This document shows positions 53,544 to 62,573 of a stretch of DNA of 64,000 nt, one piece after another (within the stretch, counting starts at the first letter, position 1; the number at the start of each line of letters is the position of its first letter). The notes under the pieces are model-generated. The model worked only from the letters and a program-made list of their open reading frames with translations, was not told the DNA's origin and ran no database searches. Both the position numbers and the translations under genes were made by a program. This DNA is from Bacteroidota bacterium. GTDB lineage: Bacteria > Bacteroidota > Bacteroidia > Flavobacteriales > Weeksellaceae. The stretch spans positions 236,145 through 300,144 of the forward strand of contig JAHIQD010000020.1 in the NCBI GenBank assembly GCA_018902795.1. Reading direction: 5' to 3'.

Positions 53544-53579
53544 AAATCTTACTATTAATTTATTGTTTTAAGCGCATAA

Positions 53580-53612
53580 AAAAATCGGAGTCAAAATTGG
53601 CTCCGATTTCTG
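53580..53612. terminator. Terminator between convergent genes
   Basis: The stem AAATCGGAG / CTCCGATTT with a 10-base loop lies between the TPR/AraC gene and the DUF2007 gene. Confidence 0.75.
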
Positions 53613-53638
53613 TAAAACGTAAAATTTAAATTATGAAT

Positions 53639-53896
53639 TTAATTTTTAAGGTTAGTATTAAAGTCTAAATCTGTTTCCTTTATATAAGCATCGATAATTT
53701 CAAATGCTTTCTGTTCATCCTGCAGATTCACCATCAGTCTTATAGTGTTTGCTGTCGGAGTTGTCGTAAAAGACATGTATTTGTCGTTTAAAAAATTGGT
53801 CACACTCTGAGCATCCAGTTTAGATTTTATCAGTTGAATTTCAGATGGGTTTTCACTTTCAAAAACGGCCACTCTTGTTTCTCTTTCCATATTCAT
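53639..53896 (-). CDS. DUF2007 family protein
   Basis: 85 residues. The pattern VAVFESENPSEIQLIKSKLDAQSVTNFLND and the end VNLQDEQKAFEIID match the DUF2007 (putative signal-transducing) family, related to GlnB-like small alpha/beta folds. Function is unknown. A second ATG lies 2 codons in (MERETRV). Confidence 0.8.
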   Translation of the reverse strand: MNMERETRVAVFESENPSEIQLIKSKLDAQSVTNFLNDKYMSFTTTPTANTIRLMVNLQDEQKAFEIIDAYIKETDLDFNTNLKN

Positions 53897-54016
53897 TTCG
53901 GTTTTGAGTTTTAAAATTACTAAATATTTACGGAAAATGTCTGTTAACTTTTCATAAAATTTAAAACATATTGATTACTTTCACTATTTCTCAATTCCTT
54001 AGCGCAAAAACTTCAG

Positions 54017-55351
54017 TTAAATATGACTAATACCGCGCGCAATTTTATCCAGAGCGATTTGAATTTCTTCCTTCGTAACGTTAAGATGCGGACGGAAACG
54101 GATGGACTGATCTCCGCATGCAAGAATAATTAATCCGTCATCGTACAGCACCTCACGCATTTTATCGCGAGCTGCTCCACTCGGCAAATCAATTGCACAC
54201 ATTAATCCTCGTCCTCTCGCATTTGAAATTTTATCAGGAAACTGCTGCTGTAATTTTTGAAGACCTTCGAGAAGATATTCGCCGACAACTCTTGCATTTT
54301 CAACCAGATTTTCTTTTTCAATGACTTCCAAAACCAACTGAAAACGAAGCATATCAATAAAATTACCTCCGAATGTGGAATTGATTCTGGAACTTTCTCT
54401 GAACACATTATGAGGAATTTCGTCAAACTTTTCTTTATTCGCCAAAACGCCACAAATCTGCGCTTTTTTCCCGAAAGAAATAATATCTGGTTTGGCTGTA
54501 AAATGTTGGAATGCCCACATTTTTCCGGTAATTCCGATACCTGTCTGCACTTCATCAAAAATTAACAGAATTTCGTTTTCGTCGCAGATATTCCTTAATC
54601 CTATCAAAAATTCATCACGGAAATGGTTGTCACCACCTTCAGCCTGGATAGGTTCAATAATAATACATGCTACTTTATCCGGATTTGAAATAATTGCTTC
54701 CTGAATATGGAGCAAAGCTAACTGTTCATTTTTAATGGTTTCCTCTAAATTTTCTTCGGTAATAGGGAAATTTAAGTGTGGATTGATGATTCTAGGCCAA
54801 TCGAATTTTGGGAAATACTGATACTTTCGTGGGTCTGAAGTATTGGTTAAACTCAAAGTATAACCACTTCTTCCGTGAAATGCCTGTTGGAAATGAATGC
54901 AGATCCCTGCTTCCAAATCTAAACCTTTTTCAAAATTTTTGCGGGTTTTCCAGTCGAAACATGCTTTCATAGCGTTTTCTACGCCCATTGTTCCGCCCTC
55001 AATGAAAAAAGCATACTGCAGTTCTTTTGGAATGGCTACTCTTTCGAAAACCTCCATAAAGTCCGCAAATTCCTGAGAATACACATCTGCTAATGTTGGT
55101 TTGTTTACCGCCATTTTTCCGAGCCATGCCGATCTTTCCATTAAATACGGATGATTGTAGCCGATAGATGCTGAGCCGAACATGGAGAACATATCGAGAA
55201 ATTCTTTGCCTGTATTTCGGTCGTAAATCCAGGTTCCGTGGGATTTTTCGAGATCCATCACGAAATCGAAACCGTCAGCAAGCAAGTGTCTGCCAAGGAT
55301 TTCTTTTACTTTATTTGTAGTTTGAGGGTGAGATGCAATTGCGTCGTTCAT
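54017..55351 (-). CDS. lat: L-lysine 6-transaminase
   Basis: 444 residues, PLP class III aminotransferase. Features are GSASIGYNHPYL, the glutamate-rich EPIQAEGGDNHFR, the LIFDEVQTGIG segment with Asp binding PLP nitrogen, and SFGKKAQ with the PLP lysine. The sequence FFIEGGTMGVENAMKACFDWK is typical of lysine 6-aminotransferases. It converts lysine and 2-oxoglutarate to 2-aminoadipate 6-semialdehyde. The aldehyde dehydrogenase gene just upstream on the same strand completes the pathway to 2-aminoadipate. Confidence 0.92.
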   Translation of the reverse strand: MNDAIASHPQTTNKVKEILGRHLLADGFDFVMDLEKSHGTWIYDRNTGKEFLDMFSMFGSASIGYNHPYLMERSAWLGKMAVNKPTLADVYSQEFADFMEVFERVAIPKELQYAFFIEGGTMGVENAMKACFDWKTRKNFEKGLDLEAGICIHFQQAFHGRSGYTLSLTNTSDPRKYQYFPKFDWPRIINPHLNFPITEENLEETIKNEQLALLHIQEAIISNPDKVACIIIEPIQAEGGDNHFRDEFLIGLRNICDENEILLIFDEVQTGIGITGKMWAFQHFTAKPDIISFGKKAQICGVLANKEKFDEIPHNVFRESSRINSTFGGNFIDMLRFQLVLEVIEKENLVENARVVGEYLLEGLQKLQQQFPDKISNARGRGLMCAIDLPSGAARDKMREVLYDDGLIILACGDQSIRFRPHLNVTKEEIQIALDKIARGISHI

Positions 55352-55388
55352 ATTTTTTGTTTAAGATTTGAGAATTAAAGTTTTATAA

Positions 55389-55421
55389 AATCCTGTCAAG
55401 ATTTTAAAATCCGACAGGATT
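55389..55421 (-). terminator. Possible terminator after the aldehyde dehydrogenase gene
   Basis: AATCCTGTC and GACAGGATT form a stem in the 102-base gap between the two lysine genes. On the minus strand the T run after it is weak, so partial read-through into lat is possible. Confidence 0.5.
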
Positions 55422-55453
55422 ATTTAATTTTTGAATTTACATCAGAAAAACAC

Positions 55454-57004
55454 TTACAAATCAAATTTAATTCCCTGTGCTAAAGGCAAACTTGCTGTAT
55501 AATTGATGGTATTGGTTTGTCTTCTCATGTAATATTTCCAGGCGTCTGAACCGGATTCGCGACCACCGCCAGTTTCTTTTTCACCACCGAAAGCGCCACC
55601 GATTTCCGCACCGGATGTACCGATATTCACATTGGCAATTCCACAGTCGGAACCGGCCTGTGAAAGGAAAAGTTCTGCTTCGCGAAGATTTTGGGTCATA
55701 ATTGCTGAACTCAATCCTTGCGGAACATCATTCTGCATATCAATAGCCTCTTCAAGATTTTTATACTTCATGATATAAAGAATCGGGGCAAAAGTTTCGT
55801 GCTGAACAATTTTGAAAGAATTTTCCACTTCTGCGATGCATGGTCTTACATAACATCCGGATCCGTATTTTTCTCCTTCAAGAACACCACCTTCAACAAC
55901 GAATTTCCCTCCTTCCGCTTTACATTTTTCAATAGAATCCAAATACTGTTTTACGGCATCTTTATCAATTACAGGACCTACATGATTATTTTCGTCCAAA
56001 GGATTTCCTATTTTTAACTGGCCATAAGCTTTTACCAAACGGTTTTTCACTTCGTCATAAACAGATTCATGAATAATTAAACGTCTTGTTGAAGTACATC
56101 TTTGTCCGGCAGTTCCCACTGCACCGAAAACCGCACCGATAATTGACATATCCAGATCTGCATTTTCAGTGATGATAATTGAATTGTTTCCGCCCAACTC
56201 AAGAATTGATTTTCCGAATCTTTCCGCTACCGTTTTTCCGACAATTCTACCCACTCTCGTAGAACCGGTAAAGGAAACCAATGCTACATTCTTGTCGTTT
56301 ACTAACTGTTCGCCGATTTTGTGATCACCTACAATCATTGTAGAAATTCCTTCAGGAAGTTTATTTTCTTTTAAAACCTGGGCAATAATATTTTGACAGG
56401 CAATTCCACAAAGTGGTGTTTTTTCGGACGGCTTCCAAATGGTCACATTTCCACAAATCCACGATAAAGCTGTATTCCACGACCAGACTGCTACCGGAAA
56501 GTTGAAGGCAGAAATAATTCCTACCACTCCAAGCGGATGATATTGCTCGTACATACGATGTCCCGGTCTTTCGGAATGCATCGTAAAACCGTGAAGCTGC
56601 CGTGAAAGCCCAACTGCGAAATCGCATATATCGATCATTTCCTGCACTTCGCCCAAACCTTCCTGTAAGGATTTACCCATTTCATAAGAAACCAGTTTCC
56701 CTAAATCGTCTTTATATTCACGCAGTTTCAGCCCAAACTGACGAACCAATTCTCCCCTTTTCGGCGACGGAATCATTCGGAATTCTTTAAAAGCTGATTT
56801 TGCCTTTTCAATTACCGTATTATAATCTTCTGAATTTGCTGTTTTAATGGTTGCGATTAACTGGCCGTCGGTTGGAGAATAACTTTCGAGCAAATCGCCA
56901 CTGGCAAAGTAATCGCCACCTGTTGATACTCCTTTATTTTCTTTTGAGATTCCTAAATTTCTAAGTGTTTTTTCAATTCCGAAAACATCGGTTTTTGTAG
57001 ACAT
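55454..57004 (-). CDS. 2-aminoadipate 6-semialdehyde / piperideine-6-carboxylate dehydrogenase (ALDH7 type)
   Basis: 516 residues of the aldehyde dehydrogenase superfamily. It has [10 protein letters not shown] (NAD binding), [10 protein letters not shown] with the general-base Glu, [11 protein letters not shown] with the catalytic Cys, and an end ([18 protein letters not shown]) typical of the ALDH7/antiquitin branch, which oxidises aminoadipate semialdehyde. Located immediately upstream of lat on the same strand, it forms a lysine degradation unit. Confidence 0.9.
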   Translation of the reverse strand: MSTKTDVFGIEKTLRNLGISKENKGVSTGGDYFASGDLLESYSPTDGQLIATIKTANSEDYNTVIEKAKSAFKEFRMIPSPKRGELVRQFGLKLREYKDDLGKLVSYEMGKSLQEGLGEVQEMIDICDFAVGLSRQLHGFTMHSERPGHRMYEQYHPLGVVGIISAFNFPVAVWSWNTALSWICGNVTIWKPSEKTPLCGIACQNIIAQVLKENKLPEGISTMIVGDHKIGEQLVNDKNVALVSFTGSTRVGRIVGKTVAERFGKSILELGGNNSIIITENADLDMSIIGAVFGAVGTAGQRCTSTRRLIIHESVYDEVKNRLVKAYGQLKIGNPLDENNHVGPVIDKDAVKQYLDSIEKCKAEGGKFVVEGGVLEGEKYGSGCYVRPCIAEVENSFKIVQHETFAPILYIMKYKNLEEAIDMQNDVPQGLSSAIMTQNLREAELFLSQAGSDCGIANVNIGTSGAEIGGAFGGEKETGGGRESGSDAWKYYMRRQTNTINYTASLPLAQGIKFDL

Positions 57005-57172
57005 ATATTTAAATTTGAGTTGAGTTTAAAGATATGAATTTTAGCCAAAACTGGAAAACTTCTACAATCAATTAAAATAAATCATATAATGACAAGCTTT
57101 TTCAGGGATATGATACACAATTAGAAAATAGAGTGTTGATTTGATATTCAATCTAGATTAAAAAGAAATAAG

Positions 57173-57180
57173 TAATTTTG
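57173..57180 (+). promoter_or_regulatory. -7 promoter element of the small membrane protein gene
   Basis: TAATTTTG matches TAnnTTTG, 14 bases before the ATG at 57195. Confidence 0.55.
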
Positions 57181-57194
57181 CCAAAAGTTGAACA

Positions 57195-57356
57195 ATGGAA
57201 AATAAACAGCCGGAAAACGACAGAAACGGGAAAATGAAAATGTGGTTCAAACGCGTGGGAATAGGCGGTTTGATCTTTTTCACGCTGAAGGGAATCGCGT
57301 GGCTTTTTATTTTTTATTTCGGAGCCGAAATGTTTCAGGAATGTTCAGGAAATTAA
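57195..57356 (+). CDS. Small membrane protein, 53 residues
   Basis: MENKQPENDRNGKMKMWFKR is followed by a hydrophobic segment VGIGGLIFFTLKGIAWLFIF and the end YFGAEMFQECSGN. It has one transmembrane helix with a basic N-terminal side. A good promoter element precedes it and its stop is one base before the end of the convergent acetyltransferase gene. I believe similar short proteins are conserved in Flavobacteria, but I cannot name a family. Confidence 0.65.
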   Translation: MENKQPENDRNGKMKMWFKRVGIGGLIFFTLKGIAWLFIFYFGAEMFQECSGN

Positions 57357-57357
57357 A

Positions 57358-57882
57358 TTACCAATTTCCTTTTTTGATCTCATAAACGACATTTATTTTC
57401 GGTAGTTCCCCAAAATAGGCAATTTCTTCTTCACCCATTTTTTCTGCTCCAAGTCTCTCCATCGCAATCTGCGAGCGGATATTATCTTTACCGACGTGAA
57501 AAATAACGGTTTCTACATACTGAAAAATATAATCCAACATCATTTTTTTAATCTGCGGATTTATATTTTTTCCCCAGGAATTTCTTCCGTAAAAAGTGTA
57601 ACCAATGAGGATGGATTTATTTCCTTGGTCAAAATCATAAAATCTTGTACATCCTAAAACTTCATCCGAATTTTTACTCAGAATCAAAAAAGCACCTTTG
57701 CTTTCCATTGCTCCCTTGAAAAAATTTTCAAATACCTCCCTTTTATAACGCTCTTTATTAGGATGCTGTTCCCAAACTTTCGGGTCTGACGCGACCTTAT
57801 ATAACCTTTCAAAATCACCTTCCTTTAATGGAACTAATTTTAAATTTTCGTTTTCTAATATGGTTTGAATAGAGAAATTCAT
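57358..57882 (-). CDS. GNAT family N-acetyltransferase
   Basis: 174 residues from ATG 57882 (MNFSIQTILENENLKLVPLKE); a longer start 15 bases upstream is possible. It has the RimJ/RimL-like pattern: LVPLKEGDFERLYKVASDPKVWEQHP, LGCTRFYDFD, IGYTFYGRNSWGKNINPQIKKMMLDYIF (acetyl-CoA loop variant) and NIRSQIAMERLGAEK. It acetylates an amine of an unknown acceptor. It follows ada on the same strand. Confidence 0.88.
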   Translation of the reverse strand: MNFSIQTILENENLKLVPLKEGDFERLYKVASDPKVWEQHPNKERYKREVFENFFKGAMESKGAFLILSKNSDEVLGCTRFYDFDQGNKSILIGYTFYGRNSWGKNINPQIKKMMLDYIFQYVETVIFHVGKDNIRSQIAMERLGAEKMGEEEIAYFGELPKINVVYEIKKGNW

Positions 57883-57950
57883 GAATGTTTTTATCAATGG
57901 TAAATATGTTTTGACGGAAGCCTGAATTATTAAAAAAACAAGTTTTCGAA

Positions 57951-58973
57951 TTAAAAAAGGATAGCATTTTCAAGTTCCAGTAATTTTTGTTTTCGCCAAA
58001 TTCCGCCACCATAACCGGTTAAAGTTCCGTTGCTTCCAATCACCCTGTGACACGGGATGATGATTGAGATTTTATTCATTCCGTTAGCGTTGGCAACCGC
58101 ACGAACTTTTTTCGCATCACCCAAAACTTCTGATTGCTTTCTGTAATTCCAGGTTTCACCGTAAGGAATTTTCTGCAGAATTTTCCAGACGCTTTTCTGG
58201 AATTCAGTTCCAACCGGACTTAACGGAACTGTAAATTGTTTCAGTTTTCCTTCAAAATATAATTTCAGTTCTTCCTCCAGAATTTTAAAATGTCTGTTTT
58301 CGCCGAGAACAATGGTCGCGTTCAGTGATTTTGCCAAATCTTTGAATTCAGTTTCCAGCATTTTACGGTCTGTAAATTCAAGCATGCAGATTCCTTCTTC
58401 AATGGCGGCTGCATACATGGTTCCGATGGGAGTTTCAATTCTTTTAAGATCGATAATTTTCTGTTCCTTAGAATTTTTCGGAGAAACTCCGAATATATTT
58501 TTGAAGCTTTCGCTGAAACCGCTTAAACTTTCAAAACCGCTGTCATAAGCAGTTTCAATTATATTCTCACCTTGCTGCAGTTTTTTAAAAGCAGTGTTTA
58601 ACCTGAACATTCTCTGAAAAGCCTGAAAAGTCATTCCGTGATTTTTCTGAAACCACCTTCTCATGGTTGCCGGTTCAATTCCGCGTTTTACCAAATCGTA
58701 ATCTTTAAATTTCTGCGCCGGATTTTCTCTTAATTCTTCTAAAATCTGCTGGATATATTCGGGAGTTTCATCAGGATTTTCAAGCGGTCTGCATACTTTA
58801 CAAGGCCTGTAACCTTTAAGAATTGCAGCTTTTGTGGAAGGGAAAAATTCTACATTTTCCGGTTTTGGTTTTCTTGCCCGGCAAATGGGACGGCAAAAAA
58901 TTCCGGTGGTTTTTACACCCATCCAGAAAACGCCCTCAAAATCTGAGTTTTTGTCGAGTGAAGCCCTATACAT
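57951..58973 (-). CDS. ada: Bifunctional Ada: methyl-DNA methyltransferase and AraC regulator
   Basis: 340 residues. The zinc domain has Cys27 (the methyl-phosphotriester acceptor in TGIFCRPIC), Cys31, Cys58 and Cys61 (CKVC). An AraC HTH follows (about 95-170: PATMRRWFQKNHGMTFQAFQRMFRLN..FESLSGFSESFKNIFGVSP). The C-terminal O6-methylguanine methyltransferase has the acceptor Cys308 in IIPCHRVIG. The complete set indicates a self-induced adaptive response to DNA alkylation. An intact arrangement like the E. coli Ada protein is seen. Confidence 0.95.
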   Translation of the reverse strand: MYRASLDKNSDFEGVFWMGVKTTGIFCRPICRARKPKPENVEFFPSTKAAILKGYRPCKVCRPLENPDETPEYIQQILEELRENPAQKFKDYDLVKRGIEPATMRRWFQKNHGMTFQAFQRMFRLNTAFKKLQQGENIIETAYDSGFESLSGFSESFKNIFGVSPKNSKEQKIIDLKRIETPIGTMYAAAIEEGICMLEFTDRKMLETEFKDLAKSLNATIVLGENRHFKILEEELKLYFEGKLKQFTVPLSPVGTEFQKSVWKILQKIPYGETWNYRKQSEVLGDAKKVRAVANANGMNKISIIIPCHRVIGSNGTLTGYGGGIWRKQKLLELENAILF

Positions 58974-59009
58974 AATTTCGTTTGAAAGTTACATTGTGTA
59001 AATTTAAGG

Positions 59010-59017
59010 CAAATTTA
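59010..59017 (-). promoter_or_regulatory. -7 promoter element of ada
   Basis: On the minus strand TAAATTTG matches TAnnTTTG, about 37 bases before the ada ATG. No clear Ada box was identified. Confidence 0.5.
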
Positions 59018-59072
59018 TGTTTGGGTAAAAAACTTCGCAACCGAAAAATTGACAAGTATTTTAATTACTAAA

Positions 59073-59100
59073 TAAAAAAATGTCTCAAAATTTTGAGACA
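59073..59100 (-). terminator. Terminator after the lipocalin-like gene
   Basis: The perfect 20-bp palindrome TGTCTCAAAATTTTGAGACA is followed by seven T residues on the minus strand. Confidence 0.8.
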
Positions 59101-59107
59101 TTCAGTT

Positions 59108-59539
59108 TTATTTTTTGCGGGTATCTATAAACTCATAGGAGTCATTGTTCATATTAACGCTTATACTCTGCGATTTGAACTTCACCTGATTTTCATTAAG
59201 CACGGAATAGGTATAAATATCCGTTTTTCCTGATTCTTCGTGAAATTCATAAAATTTATTACCCTCAACCCACCAGTTTCCGGTTTCCTGAGATTTTTGA
59301 CTTCTGCCGTTTTGGGTAAATACGAAATCTAAGATGAAAGTTCCGTCACCATTTCGCGTCATATCCCATTTTTTTTCAATACCGTCGATTTGTTGATCTT
59401 TCTCGGAACCTGACCAAACGCCAACCAAACGGCTGTCAATTTTCTTTCCGTTTTCTAAAGTTTTCAGCTGGTTTGAACATGAAATGACCAAAAAAGACAC
59501 CAATAAAAGCAGCAGACCTGATTTTAAAAATTTTGACAT
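59108..59539 (-). CDS. Lipocalin-like lipoprotein
   Basis: 143 residues. Lipobox FLVISC (Cys21) after a hydrophobic signal. The mature domain begins with LVGVWSGSEKDQQIDG..KWDMTRNGDGTF and goes on as beta strands ending in SYEFIDTRKK, the usual pattern of lipocalin-like lipoproteins in Bacteroidota. Ligand unknown. It lies 18 bases after the DUF2911 gene on the same strand and is likely co-transcribed. Confidence 0.75.
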   Translation of the reverse strand: MSKFLKSGLLLLLVSFLVISCSNQLKTLENGKKIDSRLVGVWSGSEKDQQIDGIEKKWDMTRNGDGTFILDFVFTQNGRSQKSQETGNWWVEGNKFYEFHEESGKTDIYTYSVLNENQVKFKSQSISVNMNNDSYEFIDTRKK

Positions 59540-59557
59540 ATTTAATATTTTTCTTAA

Positions 59558-60157
59558 TTATTTTTTCGCCGCAGCATCTCTTTCAATCTGCTTGATTTCC
59601 TTCAGTTTTTCTACAATTTTGGAAACGGTTTCTGGTTTTCCGGTTTTCAAAGGAACGGTTACTTTCGTGAAATCCCATTTCATCACCAAATCTACCGAAC
59701 TGTCATCAACAGGATTCAGTTCAATTCCGAACCACTCCTGTTTTTCGGAAAGTTTCTGAACCGGCACCGTAATATCAATGACGTTTAATTTTTCGTCGTA
59801 TTCATATGCTCCCCATTGTTGAGCGTCTTTATTCAAAATGATTTTCCATTCTTTTTCAGTTGGAATAACAAACAAACCGTAAGTTCCGGCCGGAACTGTT
59901 TTTCCGCCAAAACTAACCGACTGCTCGAAAGTTAATTTTGTGGAGGAATTTGCTCCTGCACGCCAAACTTTTCCAAAAGGAACCAGTTCGCCAAATATTT
60001 TTCTTCCTTTTACTCCCGGTCTGCCGTAATCAACGGTGATTTTGGACATGGAGAACTGCTGCTCCACTTTCTGGCGCGGGCTTGCCGCAGGAAGCGTGTA
60101 TTGGGAATAAGCTGAAACGGAAATTGCTAAAAGCGCAGTAAATAATAGTTTTTTCAT
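59558..60157 (-). CDS. DUF2911 secreted protein
   Basis: 199 residues with a signal peptide (MKKLLFTALLAISVSAYSQ). The motifs SPRQKVEQQF, ITVDYGRPGVKGRKIFG, VWRAGANSSTKLTF and PAGTYGLFVIP are diagnostic of DUF2911, a periplasmic beta-rich family of unknown function. It is first of a two-gene unit with the lipocalin-like lipoprotein. Confidence 0.88.
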   Translation of the reverse strand: MKKLLFTALLAISVSAYSQYTLPAASPRQKVEQQFSMSKITVDYGRPGVKGRKIFGELVPFGKVWRAGANSSTKLTFEQSVSFGGKTVPAGTYGLFVIPTEKEWKIILNKDAQQWGAYEYDEKLNVIDITVPVQKLSEKQEWFGIELNPVDDSSVDLVMKWDFTKVTVPLKTGKPETVSKIVEKLKEIKQIERDAAAKK

Positions 60158-60272
60158 TTTACAATTTTAATTTTTTAAAGATAAAAAAAATTGATGAATG
60201 AGAAACAGCTTTATCAGAACAGTGAACACGCCCTAAGGCGCGTCCAATATTAAAAACTCTATGATTATAAAA

Positions 60273-60434
60273 TTACATCTTTTCCATTTTGAAACTCATG
60301 CTTTCAATCACTTTCAAAATTGCTTCCACTGTATCCATAGAAGTCAGACACGGAACACCGTTTTCTACAGAAATTCGGCGGATTTGGAAACCGTCACGTT
60401 CGGATTGTTTTCCTTTGAAATCCAAAATTTGTAG
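60273..60434 (-). pseudogene. carB: Remnant of the 3' end of carB
   Basis: On the minus strand, reading down to a stop at 60273, the frame encodes about 50 residues including [20 protein letters not shown] and [17 protein letters not shown]. This matches the MGS-like C-terminal domain of the large subunit of carbamoyl-phosphate synthetase. The rest of carB is absent: the homology stops where the promoter of the divergent WYL gene begins (about 60435). The full gene must lie elsewhere, or has been disrupted. It marks a recombination junction. Confidence 0.72.
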
Positions 60435-60442
60435 TATTTTTG
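60435..60442 (+). promoter_or_regulatory. -7 promoter element of the WYL regulator
   Basis: TATTTTTG matches TAnnTTTG, 14 bases before the ATG at 60457. It sits exactly where the carB remnant ends. Confidence 0.6.
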
Positions 60443-60456
60443 AGCAAAGCAACTTT

Positions 60457-61380
60457 ATGTCTATTATTTTTCAGCGGCAGATTTTTATTCTTTCTTATAT
60501 TCAGGAACAAAACCGGCGGAATGTTTTCCCAAACAAGACAAAAATTATTGAAAAAATTTTAGAGAAATTCGATACTGAAATTTCTGAAAACACTTTGGAC
60601 AGAGATCTTCATTTTATCAGAAACGAAATCGGTGTAGACCTGAAATCTGTTCGGGGCAAAGGATACCAAATAGAAAACCTTTCAGAACTCGACAATACTT
60701 TTATTAATGATTTTTCACGGAGCATGGCTATGATTTTGAGTCAGAATTCAAGGGCAGTTTTGCCTGAACCCGTGATTTACGAAACCCGCAATTTCGCCGG
60801 AACCGATTTTTTTCAGGATATTCTGAAGGCCTGCGAAAATAATTTAGAATGCGTAATGACTTATTATAATTACGAAAATCTATCAGAAAAAGAATATGAA
60901 ATTCAGCCCTACAAACTGAAACTTAAGGATTACCGATGGTATATCCTGGCTAAAGATAAAAATGCTCCGGAAATAGATTTCAAGATATTTGGATTGGAAA
61001 GAATTCGTGATTTTAATGTTACGAAAAACAAATACAAACCCGAAAACATTGATTTCGAAATACCTTTTGAAAACGCTTTCGGAATGTTCACAAAATATCA
61101 GGACGAAAACAGAAACTACAGCTTAAGCGAACCAATAAAAATCGTTCTGGAATTCGACCTTCGCGATGGTAATTACATTAAATCCAATCCGATTCATCAC
61201 TCGCAGAAAATTCTTAAAGAAACGGAGAAAAATATCCAGTTTGAATTGTTCATAATGCCGACTCTAGACCTTATCAAAGAACTGCTTTCCCGCAGCTGGT
61301 CTATTAAAATCATTGAACCGGAAGCTTTGAGAAAACAGTTTTTGGATTATTGGAAAAGTGCTGTGAAACGTAATTCCTGA
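60457..61380 (+). CDS. WYL-domain transcriptional regulator
   Basis: 307 residues from ATG 60457 ([18 protein letters not shown]). A longer in-frame start at 60289 runs antisense through the carB remnant and is rejected. The N-terminal winged HTH (about 1-75: [27 protein letters not shown]) is followed by a WYL domain with [22 protein letters not shown] regulators bind ligands, often nucleotides or nucleic acid, and commonly control phage-defence islands. It converges on the AlbA_2 gene with no gap. Confidence 0.88.
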   Translation: MSIIFQRQIFILSYIQEQNRRNVFPNKTKIIEKILEKFDTEISENTLDRDLHFIRNEIGVDLKSVRGKGYQIENLSELDNTFINDFSRSMAMILSQNSRAVLPEPVIYETRNFAGTDFFQDILKACENNLECVMTYYNYENLSEKEYEIQPYKLKLKDYRWYILAKDKNAPEIDFKIFGLERIRDFNVTKNKYKPENIDFEIPFENAFGMFTKYQDENRNYSLSEPIKIVLEFDLRDGNYIKSNPIHHSQKILKETEKNIQFELFIMPTLDLIKELLSRSWSIKIIEPEALRKQFLDYWKSAVKRNS

Positions 61381-62277
61381 TTATTCCGTACGGTCGAAAT
61401 CGTGCACATTTCCGGCAAGATTTCGGTAATAAAATTCCATACCGTGCTTCTCAATAATGAACGCTGGAGTTGCTGATCTATTAACCTTAAAATAATAAAA
61501 GTTATTTTCGTTTATTTGTTTCAAATCGAATTCTATAAGCGCTTCAAAACCCATGAACATCTTATAAACGGTGTTTGTAAGCATGTCTCTGAACGTTTCG
61601 AAGTCTTCATTTGGCAAAAACCCTGTGGGCGATAAATGCTCATCAATTCCTATCACAATCTCCCCACCTTCGGTATTCAGAAACGCACAGATACTTTCGG
61701 AAATCAATCCAATTTCGTTGATATTTCTGATAATTTGGATTAGAGTGGTATCATTTACGGCAATTCTCTGCGACAACTCATTTTTGCGAGCAGCTCGTTT
61801 AACTCCCAATCTGTTTTTATAAAGTTCATCGAGCTCACACAACTGTTTATCTGTTTTGAAACCCATAAGATTCCACATTTGCTGCTCAACTTTTTTGGCT
61901 AAATGCTTCTTAACTGTAATGTCCCTGTCCACGTCGGTGAAAATATTTAAAAGAAACATTCTTCCCAATTTACAAATTTTTCCCTTAAGCTCCACATCGG
62001 CGTTCAGCCGCATAAATATTGCTATTCCTCCATCGTATTCTTCAGGATTTTTATAGATAATTTTCTCTTTTGAATAACGATCCTCCTTAAGAACTGAGAT
62101 TTCCTTCATATCCATCAAAATCTCAACAGCTGCATCAAAATACTCTTTTGCTTGCGTTTTTGCGATCCTCGGATCTTCATCTGTAAAAGCTTCTTTGTGA
62201 ATGTAGCGCAAACCAGCACCGTTAGTAACAAACTTCGTGTAAACGACATAGCTGATTAAGGGTAATTTTGATTTCAT
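61381..62277 (-). CDS. Protein with C-terminal AlbA_2 (Schlafen-type) domain
   Basis: 298 residues. The C-terminal part (about 190-298) has ESICAFLNTEGGEIVIGIDE..SPTGF and later FYYFKVNRSATPAFIIEKHGMEFYYRNLAG, the pattern of the AlbA_2/Schlafen nucleic-acid-binding domain ('aFaNt.GG.i.iGv.d'). The usual N-terminal 'E..EFK' start of that domain is not clear. The first 180 residues are unrecognised. It starts 1 base after the stop of a 72-residue gene, so the two are coupled. AlbA_2 proteins occur in defence and regulatory systems. Confidence 0.75.
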   Translation of the reverse strand: MKSKLPLISYVVYTKFVTNGAGLRYIHKEAFTDEDPRIAKTQAKEYFDAAVEILMDMKEISVLKEDRYSKEKIIYKNPEEYDGGIAIFMRLNADVELKGKICKLGRMFLLNIFTDVDRDITVKKHLAKKVEQQMWNLMGFKTDKQLCELDELYKNRLGVKRAARKNELSQRIAVNDTTLIQIIRNINEIGLISESICAFLNTEGGEIVIGIDEHLSPTGFLPNEDFETFRDMLTNTVYKMFMGFEALIEFDLKQINENNFYYFKVNRSATPAFIIEKHGMEFYYRNLAGNVHDFDRTE

Positions 62278-62278
62278 A

Positions 62279-62497
62279 TTAAATAATTTTTAAGATTTTC
62301 AACATATCAAGGAGTTCGGTCTCGGAAAAAGTTTCGCTAAATTCTTCGTCACCAGTGCTGTCAACTTTTGAAATCCTGTAATGAGCTGTTTCTTTATGAA
62401 CACCTTCTGAGTGAGGCAACTTTATCACTGTTAAACCGGTTTTAGTCAATACTTCCAGATCTTCGATGCTAACTTTTTTTTCCCTTTGCTGTTTCAT
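62279..62497 (-). CDS. Small charged protein, partner of the AlbA_2 protein
   Basis: 72 residues (MKQQREKKVSIEDLEVLTKT..GLTVIKLPHSEGVHKETAHY..), acidic at the C-terminus, no recognised family. The stop is 1 base before the AlbA_2 protein start, so the two are a two-gene unit, a geometry seen in antitoxin-toxin pairs. Whether it is an antitoxin is not established. It is preceded by the 23-bp hairpin and a promoter-like element. Confidence 0.65.
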   Translation of the reverse strand: MKQQREKKVSIEDLEVLTKTGLTVIKLPHSEGVHKETAHYRISKVDSTGDEEFSETFSETELLDMLKILKII

Positions 62498-62518
62498 TAT
62501 ATTTGATTTTTAATATTG

Positions 62519-62552
62519 CAAAGTAAAAACCCCACAACTGCAAATTGTGGGG
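62519..62552 (-). promoter_or_regulatory. Hairpin-promoter unit A
   Basis: The 23-bp hairpin at 62530-62552 has arms CCCCACAA / TTGTGGGG and loop CTGCAAA. On the minus strand it is followed by TTTTTACTTTGC (TACTTTG at 62519-62525, a -7 variant one base shorter than TAnnTTTG). The stem plus T run also looks like a terminator for the unit upstream. The start of the 72-residue gene is 22 bases on. Confidence 0.7.
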
Positions 62553-62573
62553 TCTTGAAAAAAAAATTAATAT

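Noticed and set aside
60289..60456. Longer N-terminus for the WYL regulator
   Set aside because: It is the antisense of the carB remnant and lies upstream of the promoter; the regular HTH start is at 60457.
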